Shown: positions 1-12,885 of the stretch, piece after piece
Layout of the letters: every line of letters starts with the position of its first letter
How positions within the stretch are numbered: the stretch's first letter is position 1
Assembly: GCA_902806565.1 (NCBI GenBank)
Contig: CADCXA010000042.1
Location: 248,001-312,000, forward strand
Origin: Hypoxylon rubiginosum
Taxonomy: Eukaryota; Ascomycota; Sordariomycetes; Xylariales; Hypoxylaceae
Direction of reading: 5' to 3'
DNA: 64,000 nucleotides
Made by a program: the position numbers and the translations under genes
The notes under the pieces: model-generated
Databases searched by the model: none
Told to the model about the DNA's origin: nothing
What the model saw: only the letters and a program-made list of their open reading frames with translations

Positions 1-910
1 ACATACGCGCGCGTGCCGCAGAAGCTGATTTTCGTCCTTCTGCCAGGGGAACATGCGTCACTCAACGCCATACACTCGGTCGTGCCGAACCTGTGCCCCA
101 AGTCGCACGCCAACGGCGTCTTCGCCGAGGACCCAAACCGGTTCTTCCTCGTAACCGACTTCCTAGAGCTGGGGTCGTCGCACCCGGGGGGTTCGGGCCA
201 GTCGTTCGCGCAGAAGCTAGCGAAGCTGCACACGACACCCGCGCCGGTCCCCTCCGGCTTCGGCGAACCCGTGTTCGGGTTCCCGGCGACGACGTGCTGC
301 GGGTCGTCGCCGCAGGACAACTCTTACAAAACGTCGTGGGCCGACTTCTACGCCGACAACCGGCTGCGCGCGATCCTGCGGCAAGGGGTCGCGTCCAACG
401 GCTCGGACCCGGAGCTGGCGCGCGCCGTGGAGAGGACGGCGGGGGTCGTGGTGCCCCGGCTCATAGGGGACGATCATATCAAGGGCGTGTACCCCGTGGT
501 CGTGCACGGGGACCTGTGGAGCGGCAACCACGGGCGCGGCCGGATCGCCGGCGAGGGGGGCGTCGAGGAGGTCGTGTTCGACCCGTCCGCCGTCTACGGC
601 CACTCGGAATATGAGCTAGGTATTATGCGCATGTTTGGCGGGTTCGGGTCCAGCTTCTGGAAGGAGTATCAGAGTTTGGTGCCGAAGGCGGAGCCCAAGG
701 AGGAATGGGAGGATCGGGTGGCGCTTTACGAATTGTAAGCCTCGCCAGTTTCTAAGATCTCCCCCCTATTCCACCTTTTGATGTATATAGACGTTATCGA
801 GCTAACGAGCGAACAGATATCACCACCTAAATCACTGGGCGATATTCGGGGGCGGGTATAGAAGCGGAGCGATGTCAATTATGAAGAAGCTCAACACGAA
901 GTACGGGTGA
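1..910 (+). CDS. Fructosamine-3-kinase-like protein, 3' part (5' end outside window)
   Basis: Ketosamine/fructosamine kinases phosphorylate the sugar of glycated lysines and so help remove the adduct; they are soluble kinases of the aminoglycoside phosphotransferase fold. The frame is open from base 1, so the start lies upstream. Exons as read: 1-734 and 817-910, with a GTAAGC donor, a GCTAAC branch site at 801-806 and acceptor CAG at 814-816. Splicing adds a C-terminal tail (YHHLNHWAIFGGGYRSGAMS...) that is typical of the family and lost if the intron is read through to the stop at 736. The catalytic motif HGDLWSGN is encoded near 500, followed by DPSAVYGHSEYELG (family form DPA.YGHRE) and MRMFGGF. 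GC-rich codon use is strong. Function is inferred from family motifs. Confidence 0.85.
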
Positions 911-1359
911 AATCGCCATCTACCGCATCGCCCGTCTTTTCTGTATCGGTTTACTTTGGCGGCTATAGTGAATTTGTTTTCTGTACGTATAAGCGAAATC
1001 GCATTCAGAGATTGAGTATGTGTAGCTTAGACGGCCCATTGCTTTGACCTCTCAAAGACGAGATAATCGAAAATTGATGATTTAATGAAATAAACTATCT
1101 ACTATTCCATATTACGTGTATTACACCTAAGAATTACGTCGTAGATCCCCGGCGTGATGATGATCTTCCCGGGCTGAGTCATCCCGGGCGGTTCCGTCCT
1201 TTTCACCACTAGTCCTCCGCCCTCCGCTCGCTAACTTGGTAAATCACACCATCGATTCTCCATCTTATCTGTCAACCTATAACCACCGTACGCCAAAGCA
1301 TATTTATTCGCATTTGAAGTTCTGTCAAGGCTGTCAAGGCCAACCAGGCCGAAAAGGAC
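911..1359. other. Intergenic, between the kinase genes
   Basis: About 450 bp, AT-rich in its first half and pyrimidine-rich just before the next gene. It should hold the 3' end of the upstream gene and the promoter of the riboside kinase. I see no ORF, tRNA or clear TATA element. Confidence 0.5.
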
Positions 1360-2449
1360 ATGGAGGACAGAAAGGCAGTCATCGTCGGCATCAGCGGGGC
1401 TTCGTCGAGCGGTAAGACGACCCTGGCCCGGCTGCTGCGCGACGTGTTCCCCGGCACCTTCGTCCTGCACGAGGACGATTTTTATAGGCCCGAGACGGAG
1501 TGAGCAATAATACACCATGTCTACCTCCTAGCATACCCATCACCCATAAAATTAAAGGGGTAGAATATAATAGCTTACGTTTTACGTACTACCCTAGGCT
1601 ACCCACCAAAGAAGGCCTCCTGGACTGGGACTGCGCCGAAGCCATCGACATCCCGGAGATGACGCGGGCGCTGTCACACATCCGGACCCACGGCACTTTT
1701 CCGGTAAGTACGGCAATGGACCGGCTGTTCTCTTCTATTTTCAGGTGCTCTTATTCTACATCTCATCTCATCTTCAACGACGGAACACGTAAATTGGCGC
1801 GAGTCGGTGCACGCCTACAGGCTTCGGTCCTACATATCGTAGTACACCGCAAACTCAGAACTAACCTGCCCACCAACCCACCCAGCCCTTCGTAGACTCC
1901 AAAGAAGACCAAAACTCCATCGGCGCGTGTCCGGTCCCCGACTCCGCCATCGCCCTCGCCAAGTCCAGGGTCGCCGCGTGGCAGCTCCCCGGCGCCCCCG
2001 GCCACGGCATCCTCCTCCAGCAGCACCCGTCCTCCTCCCCGTCGTCAGGGCTGCTGCGCATGTGCGTCCTCGACGGCTTCCTCCTCTACTCCCCCGAGAT
2101 GCAGGCCGGCGGCGTCCCGCCCCTCCTCGACGCCAAGCTCCTCCTCCTCGTCAGCCGCGCGCGCGCGACGCAGCGGCGCGAGCGCCGCGACGGGTACGTC
2201 ACGCTCGAGGGGTTCTGGACCGACCCGCCGGGGTACGTGGATAAGATCGTCTGGCCCAACTACGCGGCGGCGCACGCGCGGCTGTTCCGGGACGGGGACG
2301 TGGAGGGGGAGCTGGACGAGGGGGTGTTGGAGGAGATGGGGATCCGGGCGCAGGTCGGGAAGGGGTTGGATGTTGATATGGAGACGACGTTTAACTGGGC
2401 CGTGGATACGCTGATGGCAAGGCTGGAGGAGTTGGCGGGGAGGCGGTGA
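1360..2449 (+). CDS. NRK1: Nicotinamide riboside kinase (Nrk1-like)
   Basis: Phosphorylates nicotinamide riboside to NMN with ATP in the NAD salvage pathway; cytosolic. Three exons as read: 1360-1499, 1598-1703 and 1886-2449, giving 269 residues. The N-terminus carries a P-loop, GASSSGKT (residues 13-20), then HEDDFYRPETELP and DWDCAEAIDIP, the substrate-binding pattern of this family. Exon 3 is fixed by frame: acceptor CAG at 1883-1885 gives PFVDSKEDQNSIG, whereas the nearby TAG at 1893-1895 shifts the frame. Further motifs are VLDGFLLYSPE, the RRERRDGY lid-like segment and DPPGYVDKIVWPNY. Intron 2 is 182 bp and contains a second possible acceptor (TTTTCAG near 1743) that does not keep the frame. 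Exon 3 is markedly GC-rich. The neighbouring kinase upstream is on the same strand but unrelated in pathway. Confidence 0.88.
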
Positions 2450-2775
2450 TTATGGGAGTGTTCTTGGATGAGTGGAGGTTTGGTCTACGCTTATGGCTAC
2501 GGCTAAGTTGGTTTGGATGACGCTTACTTGGATGTCACGAGATATGCGTATTAGATGACTTGGATAGAGTCTATGAACATTTGAATAGCATTATTTCATT
2601 TCCATGTTATACGTAGGCTAGGAAAGTAGAGTACAGATATGCAGGGCCCCGTCGAGCTGTTCAGAGCTACAATGTTCTCGTTCTAGTCTATCAGTCCGAC
2701 CCCTCCCTCCCTTTTTGATAATTCTAGGAAAATTCCTAATATGTGCGAGTAGTTGACTAAAGGATAGCAAATGCT
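2450..2775. other. Convergent 3' intergenic region
   Basis: 326 bp between the stop codons of the riboside kinase (+) and the glucoamylase (-). It should hold both polyadenylation regions; nothing else is visible. Confidence 0.5.
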
Positions 2776-4815
<2,040 letters not shown>

Positions 4816-4892
4816 GATGGGCTGGATGAGCGAGCTGTTGCCTGTGAGGAACTCTAGACTGGTGTTCTGTAAGACGTCCATTTCGCTTTACT

Positions 4893-4902
4893 CTTATATA
4901 TA
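4893..4902 (-). promoter_or_regulatory. TATA-like element of the glucoamylase gene
   Basis: Minus-strand TATATATAAG lies 78 bp upstream of the ATG at 4815 but only 12 bp upstream of the in-frame ATG at 4881. If transcription starts about 30 bp downstream, the 4881 ATG would be outside the mRNA, which favours 4815 as the start. Confidence 0.5.
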
Positions 4903-7306
4903 CGAAGCTTTCAGCGAGCATCGTGACGAATTCCTATACCTTTTTTGGACACCTGACCGGATACTACGCTGAGACGACGGATAGGGCCGAATCTCTGGGC
5001 AGCGCCGGCGATACTTCTCGGTCAAAAAGTCGTGGTGAGGTAAAGCGGCCTAGAGAGCGCTTGACAGGGCCAATGCTACGCAGTGGTAGCCAACTCCGCC
5101 CAAGTCCGCCTGATAATTAAATGACGTGTGCGCTGAAGAGGTCTAGTGTTAGAGATCTATGGTCAAAAAGGACCAACCAGATGTCAAACCTGGGGTTCTA
5201 GAATCGGGCCGCTCTGGGGTTGTTCTCCAGTGGCTGCGAGTGACATGCATACGGCGTGGACAGATTCGGCAATCCACCCCTGAAAGACCAGGTTCGACCA
5301 GGTTCGACCAGGTTAGTTGGACTGATAATACAATCGGATTATGAGGCTGGATTGGAACTAAGAAGCTAAGGTTAATATAAGGGAGCCCGACCCCATAGCA
5401 CCCCGAATCACTCAAGGCACTTCTTATGCCCTCCAGTGCGGGGGACCTCGGGGCACTTTCATCTCCGCAATGCTGAAAAGTTGGAGTAGTCAAGGGAGCG
5501 AGTCCACTTTCACGATTCGGAGCTCTTCCGTTTGGTGTCAACTGCCTTGCTAGCATCTCTCGTCCTAACATCTGATATTATGCGAATATCGTCGGGTAAC
5601 CCTGGTTCAACAATATCACATGTGAAGCACTCACCTCTTTGATATTCCTTGAATACCAGGTACTTAATGCCCTGGACTCGTGAAGCTGTCACCTCTCTGT
5701 TACAAAGGCTTTTTGTTATCAGAGCTTGCAATGCCTAATAACCTTCTAAAGGGCACCGGCACCCTATGGCAGCGTAACAATAGTGATTCTGAGTGAACCT
5801 GAAAAGAGCTTCTAGAAGCCAATCCTAGCCCCGATGCTTATTCGGTCCTATCCCCACTACCCCGGGGTCGGGGTGCATCAACAAGCCTTAGTAAACCCAT
5901 ATTAAAGCCCTCACCAACTACTCGCTTCATCCATACGTCTCTACTGGTGCCGGTTGGTAAAAACTTGCTCCCAGAGACGTGATCGGGACATGTTATGTCA
6001 TCCACATCGGTCCGCAATATACGTCAGCCGCGCAAGTTCGGGTCCGTTCTGCAAGGCCTACTCCATACGTGACCAAGGCGTGGGTCGTTCTAGCACCGGG
6101 TCCGAGAGTCCCTTAGCTAGCAATCTGAACCCGTCAGGGAAGGCCATGATATTTGGAGAGCGGATGCAACCCAAGATAGATCTAGCACAGAGCCCAAGAT
6201 CCACCAGATCGGTCGTATTAACAAGATTTACTATGCTGACTAGGTAGGTTCGAGTTCCAGTCAACGGCGCGACGGCCACCTCGGCTTCAGAAATTGTTGG
6301 CATTAAAATCATATCGTGTATTCAGGATGATCAACAAGTCTTGACGACCGTTTGAGGTCGAATAATTCGTCCGGGATCTGGCCGAAGGCTGCGTGAGCTA
6401 ATCTTCTTCGTTCAAGGCACGTACACTATCTGTCATCATACTTCTTGTCACGACGGCTTTACTTGCTAATTGGAGTCGTTGGCACTCTTGGTGTCCGAGA
6501 TAGAACCGGATATTCTGTACACGTGCTATTCAGATACGATATTAGTAGGTGGGTTTGGTAGCTAGTAAGCAACGTGATTCTGACCAGCCTATGTTGGCTT
6601 AGACGGCTTCACCATAGCCCACAAATACTACGGAACCCAACGCGAGGCTATGGAATCAACAGCGAACATAACAGCATAGACGTTGTTGAATGATATGTAG
6701 AAAATCCTATGGTTAACCTCAACCTCATAGATCAATGATCTCGGAAAAGAGGGGTGGAATATAGTATCCGGAAGCAGGCCTAGTCCACCGAGCTCAGCCT
6801 TTGACAGCGAGCTCAGGCTTTCCGGACCGTTCCTTATTCTAGGACCTGTCGATTGGACGTACATCACGAAAGTAAAGATGGTTCCATAAGTGATTCGAGC
6901 TGCCGCGGCCATCAACTCTGAATTCGCTAGGCGAACAGAGGACGACCGGGCACAGATCCGTGGTTGTAAAGAAGAAAGGAAGGAAAGGTAAAAAATAAAA
7001 TCGGAAATTTATGTTTGGAAAAATTCATGCAAGAGTGGGGCTGACGGGTGACGCACGGACTGTAACCAGCTTTGATTGCCTGATTGCTCTGATCGCTCTG
7101 CAGATATTATCTAAGCGAGGTACGTACCTGAGTTTTAGTACTTCGAAATCTGACTTCAACGTTTCGATCTTTTTTTCAACTTGTATCTCTTCACAAAGGC
7201 TATAGACAAAGGCTACAGGCAACATTGCCACCCTTGAAAAGAATCGCGATTTCATTTAAGACCACGTTAATAGCCACTTTATGAATACAAGTTGCGACTA
7301 TTCATA
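4903..7306. other. Gene-free interval of 2.4 kb
   Basis: No frame in this stretch looks coding: the longest is about 140 codons, has no recognisable motif and shows no codon bias like the neighbouring genes. It holds a short 10-bp tandem repeat at 5286-5314 and purine-rich tracts near 6970-7000. It may contain decayed sequence, but I cannot identify any transposon remnant. Confidence 0.45.
5286..5314. repeat. 10-bp tandem repeat
   Basis: The unit GGTTCGACCA occurs twice in full at 5291-5310 with partial copies on both sides. It resembles a B-box core, but no tRNA fold surrounds it. Confidence 0.7.
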
Positions 7307-9274
7307 ATGGATGCCGCCTCGATAGAAGAGGCGAACCGTCTTCGCGTTTCCCTGGGCATGAAGCCTTTGCCCGTACCTGGCGCAAGCGGTCCTCAGTTCA
7401 AAGAAAAGACGTCCAAACCCGATGAAGAAGCTGCAAGCACCCTCGAGACCCGAGAAGCGGCCGCGTACGATAATTACAAGAAGCATCAAGATGCCGAAGC
7501 AGCCAAGAAGAAGCGCGAAGAGAAGTCTGCAGCCATCAAAAAGGCCCGCGATGCCGCCAAGCGACTCGAGAATCTGAAAGGCAAAGGGTTGGGTGAGGGC
7601 GACGATGACATCGATGCCAAGTCGTGGCTCGTCAGCCAGAAGAAGCGTCAAAAGCAAATCGAGAAGGCTCGAAAGCTAGAAGCGGAACTAGCTGCTGCCG
7701 AAGCCGAAGCCGCTGCCGCAATTCAATACACGTCAAGGGATCTTGCCGGAGTCAAAGTTGGGCACGAGATTGGTTCCTTTGAGGATGGAGAAGAGCAAAT
7801 CTTAACTCTCAAGGACTCGAATATTGTAGGGGACGAGGAAGACGGTGACGAACTTGAGAACGTCAACCTCCGAGAACGAGAAAAGCTCAATCAGAAACTC
7901 GAGCTGAAGAAGAAGAAGCCCATATACGATCCCCTCACAAATGACGATACCGGAGAACGTAGCCTACTCGCTCAGTACGATGAGGACATCGAAGGCGGCA
8001 AAAAGACCAAGAGGTTCACTCTGGATGGGCTAGGCAATACAGTTCTACAGAGCGAGGATCTAGATGGCCAGTCGCAAGCCCAACAGCGACAAAAGATTAA
8101 TCTCGATTTCCTCAAAGAAGACCAGCCAGCGGCATCGGACTACTTGGACATATCCGAAATCAAAGTCAAGAAGCCCAAAAAGAAGAAGTCAAAGTCTACC
8201 AGACAGCGACCGGTAGACGAAGACGACATATTCCCTCTGCCACCGACAGAGCCAGATCAGTCGATGGATATAGATTCGGGCGCTAGTTTCGTCAGCAAGA
8301 AGCGCAAGACGGATGATTCGGCCCTTGTTGATGATGAAGATCTGCAGGCTACTTTGGCTGCGCAAAGGAGAAACGCTTTGAAGAAACGAAAGAGGATGCG
8401 CCCCGAGGATATAGCACGGCAGCTACGAGAAGAGGCGCAGACACCAGAAGCTAACAACGAGGCCGAAGGCGCCCAAGAAGGTGGACTCGTCCTCGACGAG
8501 ATCTCCGAATTTGTTTCGGGTCTTAAAAAGGAAGACATTGAAGACCGCAAACCTCGTAAACCAAAGTCTCCTAGAGATGCGCCAGCCACAACTATGGAAG
8601 ATGACTCTAGCGAAGATGAGCACATGAAGGATGGGGACGACCTCGAGCACGATAGAGTCAAGCGCGAAGAGTCGACTCCAGCGGAGACGGCCGTCATCGG
8701 TGTCGACGAGGAGAAGACTATAGGAAGCGGTGTCGGTGCGACGCTGCAGCTGCTAAGAGAACGTCAGCTTCTGAAGGATTCCGGTGCTGCCGATCTGAAC
8801 GAGCAGCAGCGCCAGCACCAGATGTTCCTTTCCTCCAAGCGACAGAGATTAGCCGAGATCGACCAGGAGGCCCGCAACCAACGTGAACGGGATCGTCACA
8901 GTGGCAGACTTGACAAGATGTCGCAGCGGGAGAGGGAAGAGTGGCAGCGCCAGCAGAACAACATGCGTGACCAGCAGACGTCTCGACAGATGGTGGATCT
9001 TTTTAACAAGGGGTACAAGCCAAACGTGGAGTTGAAGTATCACGACGAGTACGGCCGGTCGCTCGACCAGAAGGAGGCGTTCAAGCACCTCAGCCACCAG
9101 TTCCACGGCAAGGGGAGCGGCAAGGGCAAGACCGACAAGCGTCTGAAGAAGATCGAGGACGAGAAGCGTCGCGAGTCCCAGAGCATGCTGGATGCCAGCC
9201 AGAACGTCGGCATGAGCTCGGCGACCGCTCAGCAGACCAAGAAGCGAAAGGAAGCCGGCGTCCGACTCGCGTGA
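7307..9274 (+). CDS. SNU66: SART1/Snu66-family U4/U6.U5 tri-snRNP protein
   Basis: Nuclear spliceosome component that joins the U4/U6.U5 tri-snRNP and is needed for spliceosome activation. Single exon of 655 residues. The ATG at 7307 starts MDAASIEEANRLRVSLGMKPLP, which matches the conserved SART1 opening (ANKLRAKLGLKPL type); the frame extends five codons upstream without an ATG. Next comes a charged helical segment (about 35-140), the block SRDLAGVKVGHEIGSFEDGEEQILTLKDSNIV (about 142-180), LKKKKPIYDP and DEDIEG, acidic and basic low-complexity parts, then the conserved C-terminal block GVGATLQLLRERQLL and GYKPNVELKYHDEYGRSLDQKEAFKHLSHQFHGKGSGK, typical of the family. The protein is rich in Glu, Lys and Arg, with several likely nuclear localisation signals. 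Confidence 0.93.
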   Translation: MDAASIEEANRLRVSLGMKPLPVPGASGPQFKEKTSKPDEEAASTLETREAAAYDNYKKHQDAEAAKKKREEKSAAIKKARDAAKRLENLKGKGLGEGDDDIDAKSWLVSQKKRQKQIEKARKLEAELAAAEAEAAAAIQYTSRDLAGVKVGHEIGSFEDGEEQILTLKDSNIVGDEEDGDELENVNLREREKLNQKLELKKKKPIYDPLTNDDTGERSLLAQYDEDIEGGKKTKRFTLDGLGNTVLQSEDLDGQSQAQQRQKINLDFLKEDQPAASDYLDISEIKVKKPKKKKSKSTRQRPVDEDDIFPLPPTEPDQSMDIDSGASFVSKKRKTDDSALVDDEDLQATLAAQRRNALKKRKRMRPEDIARQLREEAQTPEANNEAEGAQEGGLVLDEISEFVSGLKKEDIEDRKPRKPKSPRDAPATTMEDDSSEDEHMKDGDDLEHDRVKREESTPAETAVIGVDEEKTIGSGVGATLQLLRERQLLKDSGAADLNEQQRQHQMFLSSKRQRLAEIDQEARNQRERDRHSGRLDKMSQREREEWQRQQNNMRDQQTSRQMVDLFNKGYKPNVELKYHDEYGRSLDQKEAFKHLSHQFHGKGSGKGKTDKRLKKIEDEKRRESQSMLDASQNVGMSSATAQQTKKRKEAGVRLA

Positions 9275-9980
9275 GGAGGCAGCTGCAGCAGCAAAATTGC
9301 ATTTCAAAAGGTGCTCATCCCTTATTTTGTGTACTTATGATCAGTTAGAGTAATCCATTGCTGACACTATAGTCGAAGTTCGTGTTCTATGCCGTTATGT
9401 TGTGACACTTCGACATCTTCAACCTGGGACATGAAGCCATGGTCCATTCCCCCCTGACTTAATTTTACGTGTAGCCTCCACTCTACTAACGTCGTAGTCT
9501 ATTGCCAACATAGTGAGATACCGTACCTTTGATTCGTAACCCGCCCACACTAATATCTTCATATGATGGCCCACGCCGAGTAACCTATAGCTCAAGGCAC
9601 GTCAGGTACCCAGTAGTATATTTTGCACAACTTGGACTAGCCAGTCAACTTTACGTAGCAAGAGCAGGCTTCCGACCTATTTCATACAGCATGTAATAGC
9701 TAGTCACTAGTCTCCCTATACTAATATATGTACGAGATATCTATAACAATAAAATCACTATGATAAATATATCGCCTCGCTTGTACGTGGGTACGACGGC
9801 TTATGTAATGATCCTGGGGTGTGTGCTAAGTTCAGAATTGAAGTATGGTGTCTTCTCGCAGGACAACCGTGCTAAAAAGTCTTTGATGACCCTTGAGCCA
9901 CCCCCATAACGAAAATAACTCTTTCTCAAAGACCGCAAAAAAAAGACTTATAGTCTCCATAGACAAAATTGAGAAAAAGA
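9275..9980. other. Intergenic region between SNU66 and tRNA-Tyr
   Basis: About 700 bp, AT-rich, with no coding frame. It should hold the SNU66 polyadenylation region and ends in the poly-T terminator of the minus-strand tRNA. Confidence 0.45.
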
Positions 9981-9985
9981 AATGA

Positions 9986-10073
9986 TCCCTCGGGCCGGAA
10001 TCGAACCGGCGACATTTCGGTAACAATCTTATCAATTACAGCCGAACGCGATAACCAACTACACCACCAAGGG
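9986..10073 (-). tRNA. tRNA-Tyr (GTA) with a 14-nt intron
   Basis: Read on the minus strand from 10073. The acceptor stem is CCCTTGG/CCGAGGG, with the C1:G72 pair that marks eukaryotic tRNA-Tyr. The anticodon stem TTCGG/CCGAA (10042-10046 and 10016-10020) encloses 21 nt, that is a 7-nt loop with anticodon GTA plus a 14-nt intron at the canonical site after position 37. The T arm is GCCGG-TTCGATT-CCGGC. A run of T on the minus strand at 9975-9979 follows as a Pol III terminator. Confidence 0.93.
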
Positions 10074-10612
10074 TCTGCTAGGAAGTGGGCTTCCTAGCGA
10101 GGGATTGTTGAAGACTGCAGGTCGTTATGCACTACCATATAGTCTAAGACAGCATACGTCACGTGCCTTACTAATGCAAAGTTCCCACTACAACCTTCAG
10201 TACATAAGGAACATCAAAAGCTTCCCCCTTAAAACTAAACAATCTCGTTATTCACCTAGCAAACGAAATGGGATAAATCGATTACAATACATTAGAATTG
10301 AAGACGTAACTTTAGGAAAATTAAAATTAATATTGTTCATTCTAAGTGTAGCTGTCATTACATTACCGTCTAGGCGTCTATGAATCCTGTTTACCAACCG
10401 TATACGCAGTAGACAGGAAAGGAAAAGAGAGAGAAAGGAAATAGTAAGTTGTTTCCAACTTACACAAAACCAAAATACAATAGGAAAAGATTATTATGGG
10501 AACTAGGTAGGTACAGCAGTCATATCCACACGTCTGATCATTATTCGTCCCCTTTCAAGCCTCGCGGCAGGCAAATCACGCACTTGCGTGTTTGTTTGGC
10601 AGGCTCCTCGAC
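10074..10612. other. Intergenic region
   Basis: About 540 bp, AT-rich, upstream of tRNA-Tyr and downstream of the minus-strand disordered-protein gene. It has no coding frame with family resemblance. Oligo-purine stretch at 10416-10443. Confidence 0.45.
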
Positions 10613-11353
10613 CTACTCATCGGCCTTGTCCAAGGCGTCGGAGAAGCTGTGGCGAAGGGGGGAAGGCGTGCAGGGCGCGGTATCTCCCCTCTGCTGGCGC
10701 TCGTTCGCGAGGTCGATGAAGGACTTCTTCTTCAGCACGAGGTGGGGCTCGTTGGCCTTGCGGTCGAACAGGTGGTCGTTTTCGTAGTCGTCATCGTAGT
10801 CGCCGTCGCTGCTGCTGCAGCTGCTGGAGGAGGGGGAGGGGGAAGTGTCGGAGGACAGGCGTCGCATGGCGATGGAGTGCTGCTTGCTGCTGACGGCCTT
10901 GCGCGGCGCGCCGGGGCACTCGGGGTCTACCGACGATGATGACGAAGACACGGGACGGACGGGGGTGAAAGTGGGAAGGACAGGGACCTGCGTACGGGGA
11001 GGAGGGGAGGTACGGTCGACGAGGGCGTCTGCGGACGGGTTGCCGCTCTCCCGGCGAGAATGGGCGCGGTCGGTGACGTCCAGGCGTATCGCGCGAAGAC
11101 GCTCGCTCAAAGGTACTCGGTACTCGCCGGTAAAAACGGTCTTCGTGGGGGCGCAGACGCCGGTATCGTCCTCGTGGGTGTCTACCTCGTCCTTGGGGCT
11201 GTCAGCCTCACCTTCTCTCTGTTCCCCCCTGTAGCGCTTGACGCTTCGTTCCTGGGTTTCGACGAGCTCGTCAAAGTACTGGCTCATGGCACGCACGCGG
11301 CCTCGGCCCAGAGGCCGCATGGGAGTCGTGGGGGTGGTCTGCTTGTCGGACAT
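10613..11353 (-). CDS. Disordered Ser-rich hypothetical protein
   Basis: 246 residues from the ATG at 11353; the frame continues 19 codons further upstream to 11410, so a longer start is possible. I do not recognise the family. It is rich in Ser, Pro, Arg and acidic residues and lacks a signal peptide or membrane segment. Visible parts are an N-terminal block MRPLGRGRVRAMSQYFDELV, a block EYRVPLSERLRAIRLDVTD that may be a short helix, a Ser-run (SSSSSS), an acidic segment DGDYDDDYENDHLFDRKA and a basic tail (LVLKKKSFIDLANERQQ). Codon use is GC-rich like that of the clear genes nearby, which supports coding. An intron in the 5' part cannot be excluded. Confidence 0.6.
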   Translation of the reverse strand: MSDKQTTPTTPMRPLGRGRVRAMSQYFDELVETQERSVKRYRGEQREGEADSPKDEVDTHEDDTGVCAPTKTVFTGEYRVPLSERLRAIRLDVTDRAHSRRESGNPSADALVDRTSPPPRTQVPVLPTFTPVRPVSSSSSSVDPECPGAPRKAVSSKQHSIAMRRLSSDTSPSPSSSSCSSSDGDYDDDYENDHLFDRKANEPHLVLKKKSFIDLANERQQRGDTAPCTPSPLRHSFSDALDKADE

Positions 11354-11617
11354 GGCGGAACAAGTTGTATTCCTAGAATATTGGAAGAGGAGATTGTTTT
11401 GGCTCTGCAAGATTTCGGCTATGATAGAGTTCCACGCAAGGGAGAGGGGCTCTCACCAAAGCTGAAATCTACTTAGAGTGTGAAGGAAGACAGACTGCTG
11501 ACCAGACGAGTGTATGATGCGTAGTATGGTCCCCAGATACGCCTTATATGGACAAACCGGCGGTGTAAGTTTCATGAGAATAACTATTGCTTTCATATCA
11601 TTTCTTACAATACATTG

Positions 11618-11944
11618 TTAGCGTTCTTGGTCCTCATCAAAGAACATTGTCCATCGAGATGTCTTGATCTTTGACAGCCCATAAACAATAGTCTTCCACA
11701 GATATTCACAATGGGAATAACACTCCTTGTTTAGGTGGTCTAGCCCTAGGAGATTTATTGTTTCTTTGTAATGTTTCACGCAGTTATCCCCTTGTTCAAG
11801 GTTCACATGCAGATATTTAGCTTCGATTATCAAAAATAAAGGGGTTACATACAAGTCCCGCCCAGATTCGTATCCCCCTTCTCTTAGTAGCAAACGAAGC
11901 TCGTTGGCTAGCGTGTTTGTTATACTGGATAGTGAGCAAATAGG
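11618..11944 (-). pseudogene. Remnant of an unrecognised protein-coding gene
   Basis: A minus-strand frame is open from 11944 to the stop at 11618 but has no ATG at its head; an in-frame stop lies just upstream. The encoded segment reads like folded protein (SITNTLANELRLLLREGG, then PLFLIIEAKY, then HCEYLWKTIVYGLS). The piece LFLIIEAKY resembles the strand with an E-x-K pair seen in PD-(D/E)XK nuclease folds, but the rest is too short to assign. The head contains CCAG at about 11931, a possible splice acceptor, so it could be the last exon of a gene whose earlier exons I cannot find. More likely it is a truncated copy. Codon use is more AT-rich than in the neighbouring genes. Confidence 0.4.
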
Positions 11945-12885
11945 TCATGGAATCAAGTTCAGTCTGATCTCGCTTAGGCACTGAATGCCCCTAACGTTTG
12001 GATGTAAAAACAGGGTGTATAGGGGGTGAAATATTCTTGATGCTACATATCTCCTGTAGAATCTAGAATCGACCAGGATGGCCAGCTCTATTCAGGACTC
12101 TAATGCTTATAACCGGTTAGAGGGGTGAATCCACGAGGTGAATGGGTGAAATGGTAAATCGTTATCATGGACACTATCTCAGGCACTGTTGTCCCGGGGA
12201 ACAGATTCCATAGCGCCTCAAGTGTCGACTGTCTAATCTGTAGCTGCCCCTGCCCCTGCGACGGCAGGCGACTTCCTTGAATAAACTTTCGCCAGGATAA
12301 ATTTTATTGGCGTTCTCCTTGTTTGTGGTCCCGCTGCTGATAACTCAGAGGGCAACCACGTACCATTTCGCGTCGCGTCGTCGCTAAAAATTTTCGCGTC
12401 CACCACGCGCTGCTATTTCGTGTCCTTGCCCTTATATATTTCTTTCTGCCCTTAAATCTAAATCTTTCTTTCTGTCCTTCACGTCCACCTACAATCTTCC
12501 CTTCACGTCCACTTGCAATCTTCCCTTCACGTCCATTCCCAAACCTCCATCCATCCGCACACCGATAGCCTCTTGGTCTTCAGCTGTAAGCTGTATAATA
12601 CCTAGGCTGTCCACGATACGTCTCAACTCTGTTGACGGCCTTTTTCCCTTTCACATTGCCTCACACGTGTGTGCACGTACCACTGAGCCGACACTTCCAA
12701 AGTTCTCGGTCGGCATCCACATACTCCCATCGATTTGTACTTTCATCTCATCACTAAGTTGACCCGAACCGTAACAATTCCTGATCCTGCCTCGTCGCAG
12801 CCGTTCCACTTGAAACACTGCTACTCTTAGCACTCCACACTGGTATGCTTTCATCTAATACCAGTGATCTCCAGTCGTAATACTA
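11945..12885. other. Upstream region of the F-box-like gene
   Basis: About 940 bp without a coding frame. The first part is AT-rich; 12360-12560 is rich in C and T with CACGTCC-type words and a 24-bp tandem repeat, followed by mixed sequence to the ATG at 12886. A TTATATATT stretch lies at about 12432-12440. Confidence 0.45.
12476..12537. repeat. 24-bp tandem repeat in promoter region
   Basis: The word CCTTCACGTCCA starts at 12476, 12500 and 12524, an exact 24-bp period; the intervening bases are similar in copies 1 and 2 (CTACAATCTT, TTGCAATCTT). It lies 350-410 bp upstream of the F-box-like gene and could repeat a binding site containing ACGTCC. Confidence 0.75.

Noticed and set aside
5286..5314. 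Repeated GGTTCGACC as a possible row of tRNA B boxes
   Set aside because: No T-loop spacing, no A box, no acceptor stems; simply a short tandem repeat.
5100..7250. Decayed transposon between glucoamylase and SNU66
   Set aside because: I found no terminal repeats, target-site duplication or transposase/reverse-transcriptase fragments by eye; it remains possible but unsupported.
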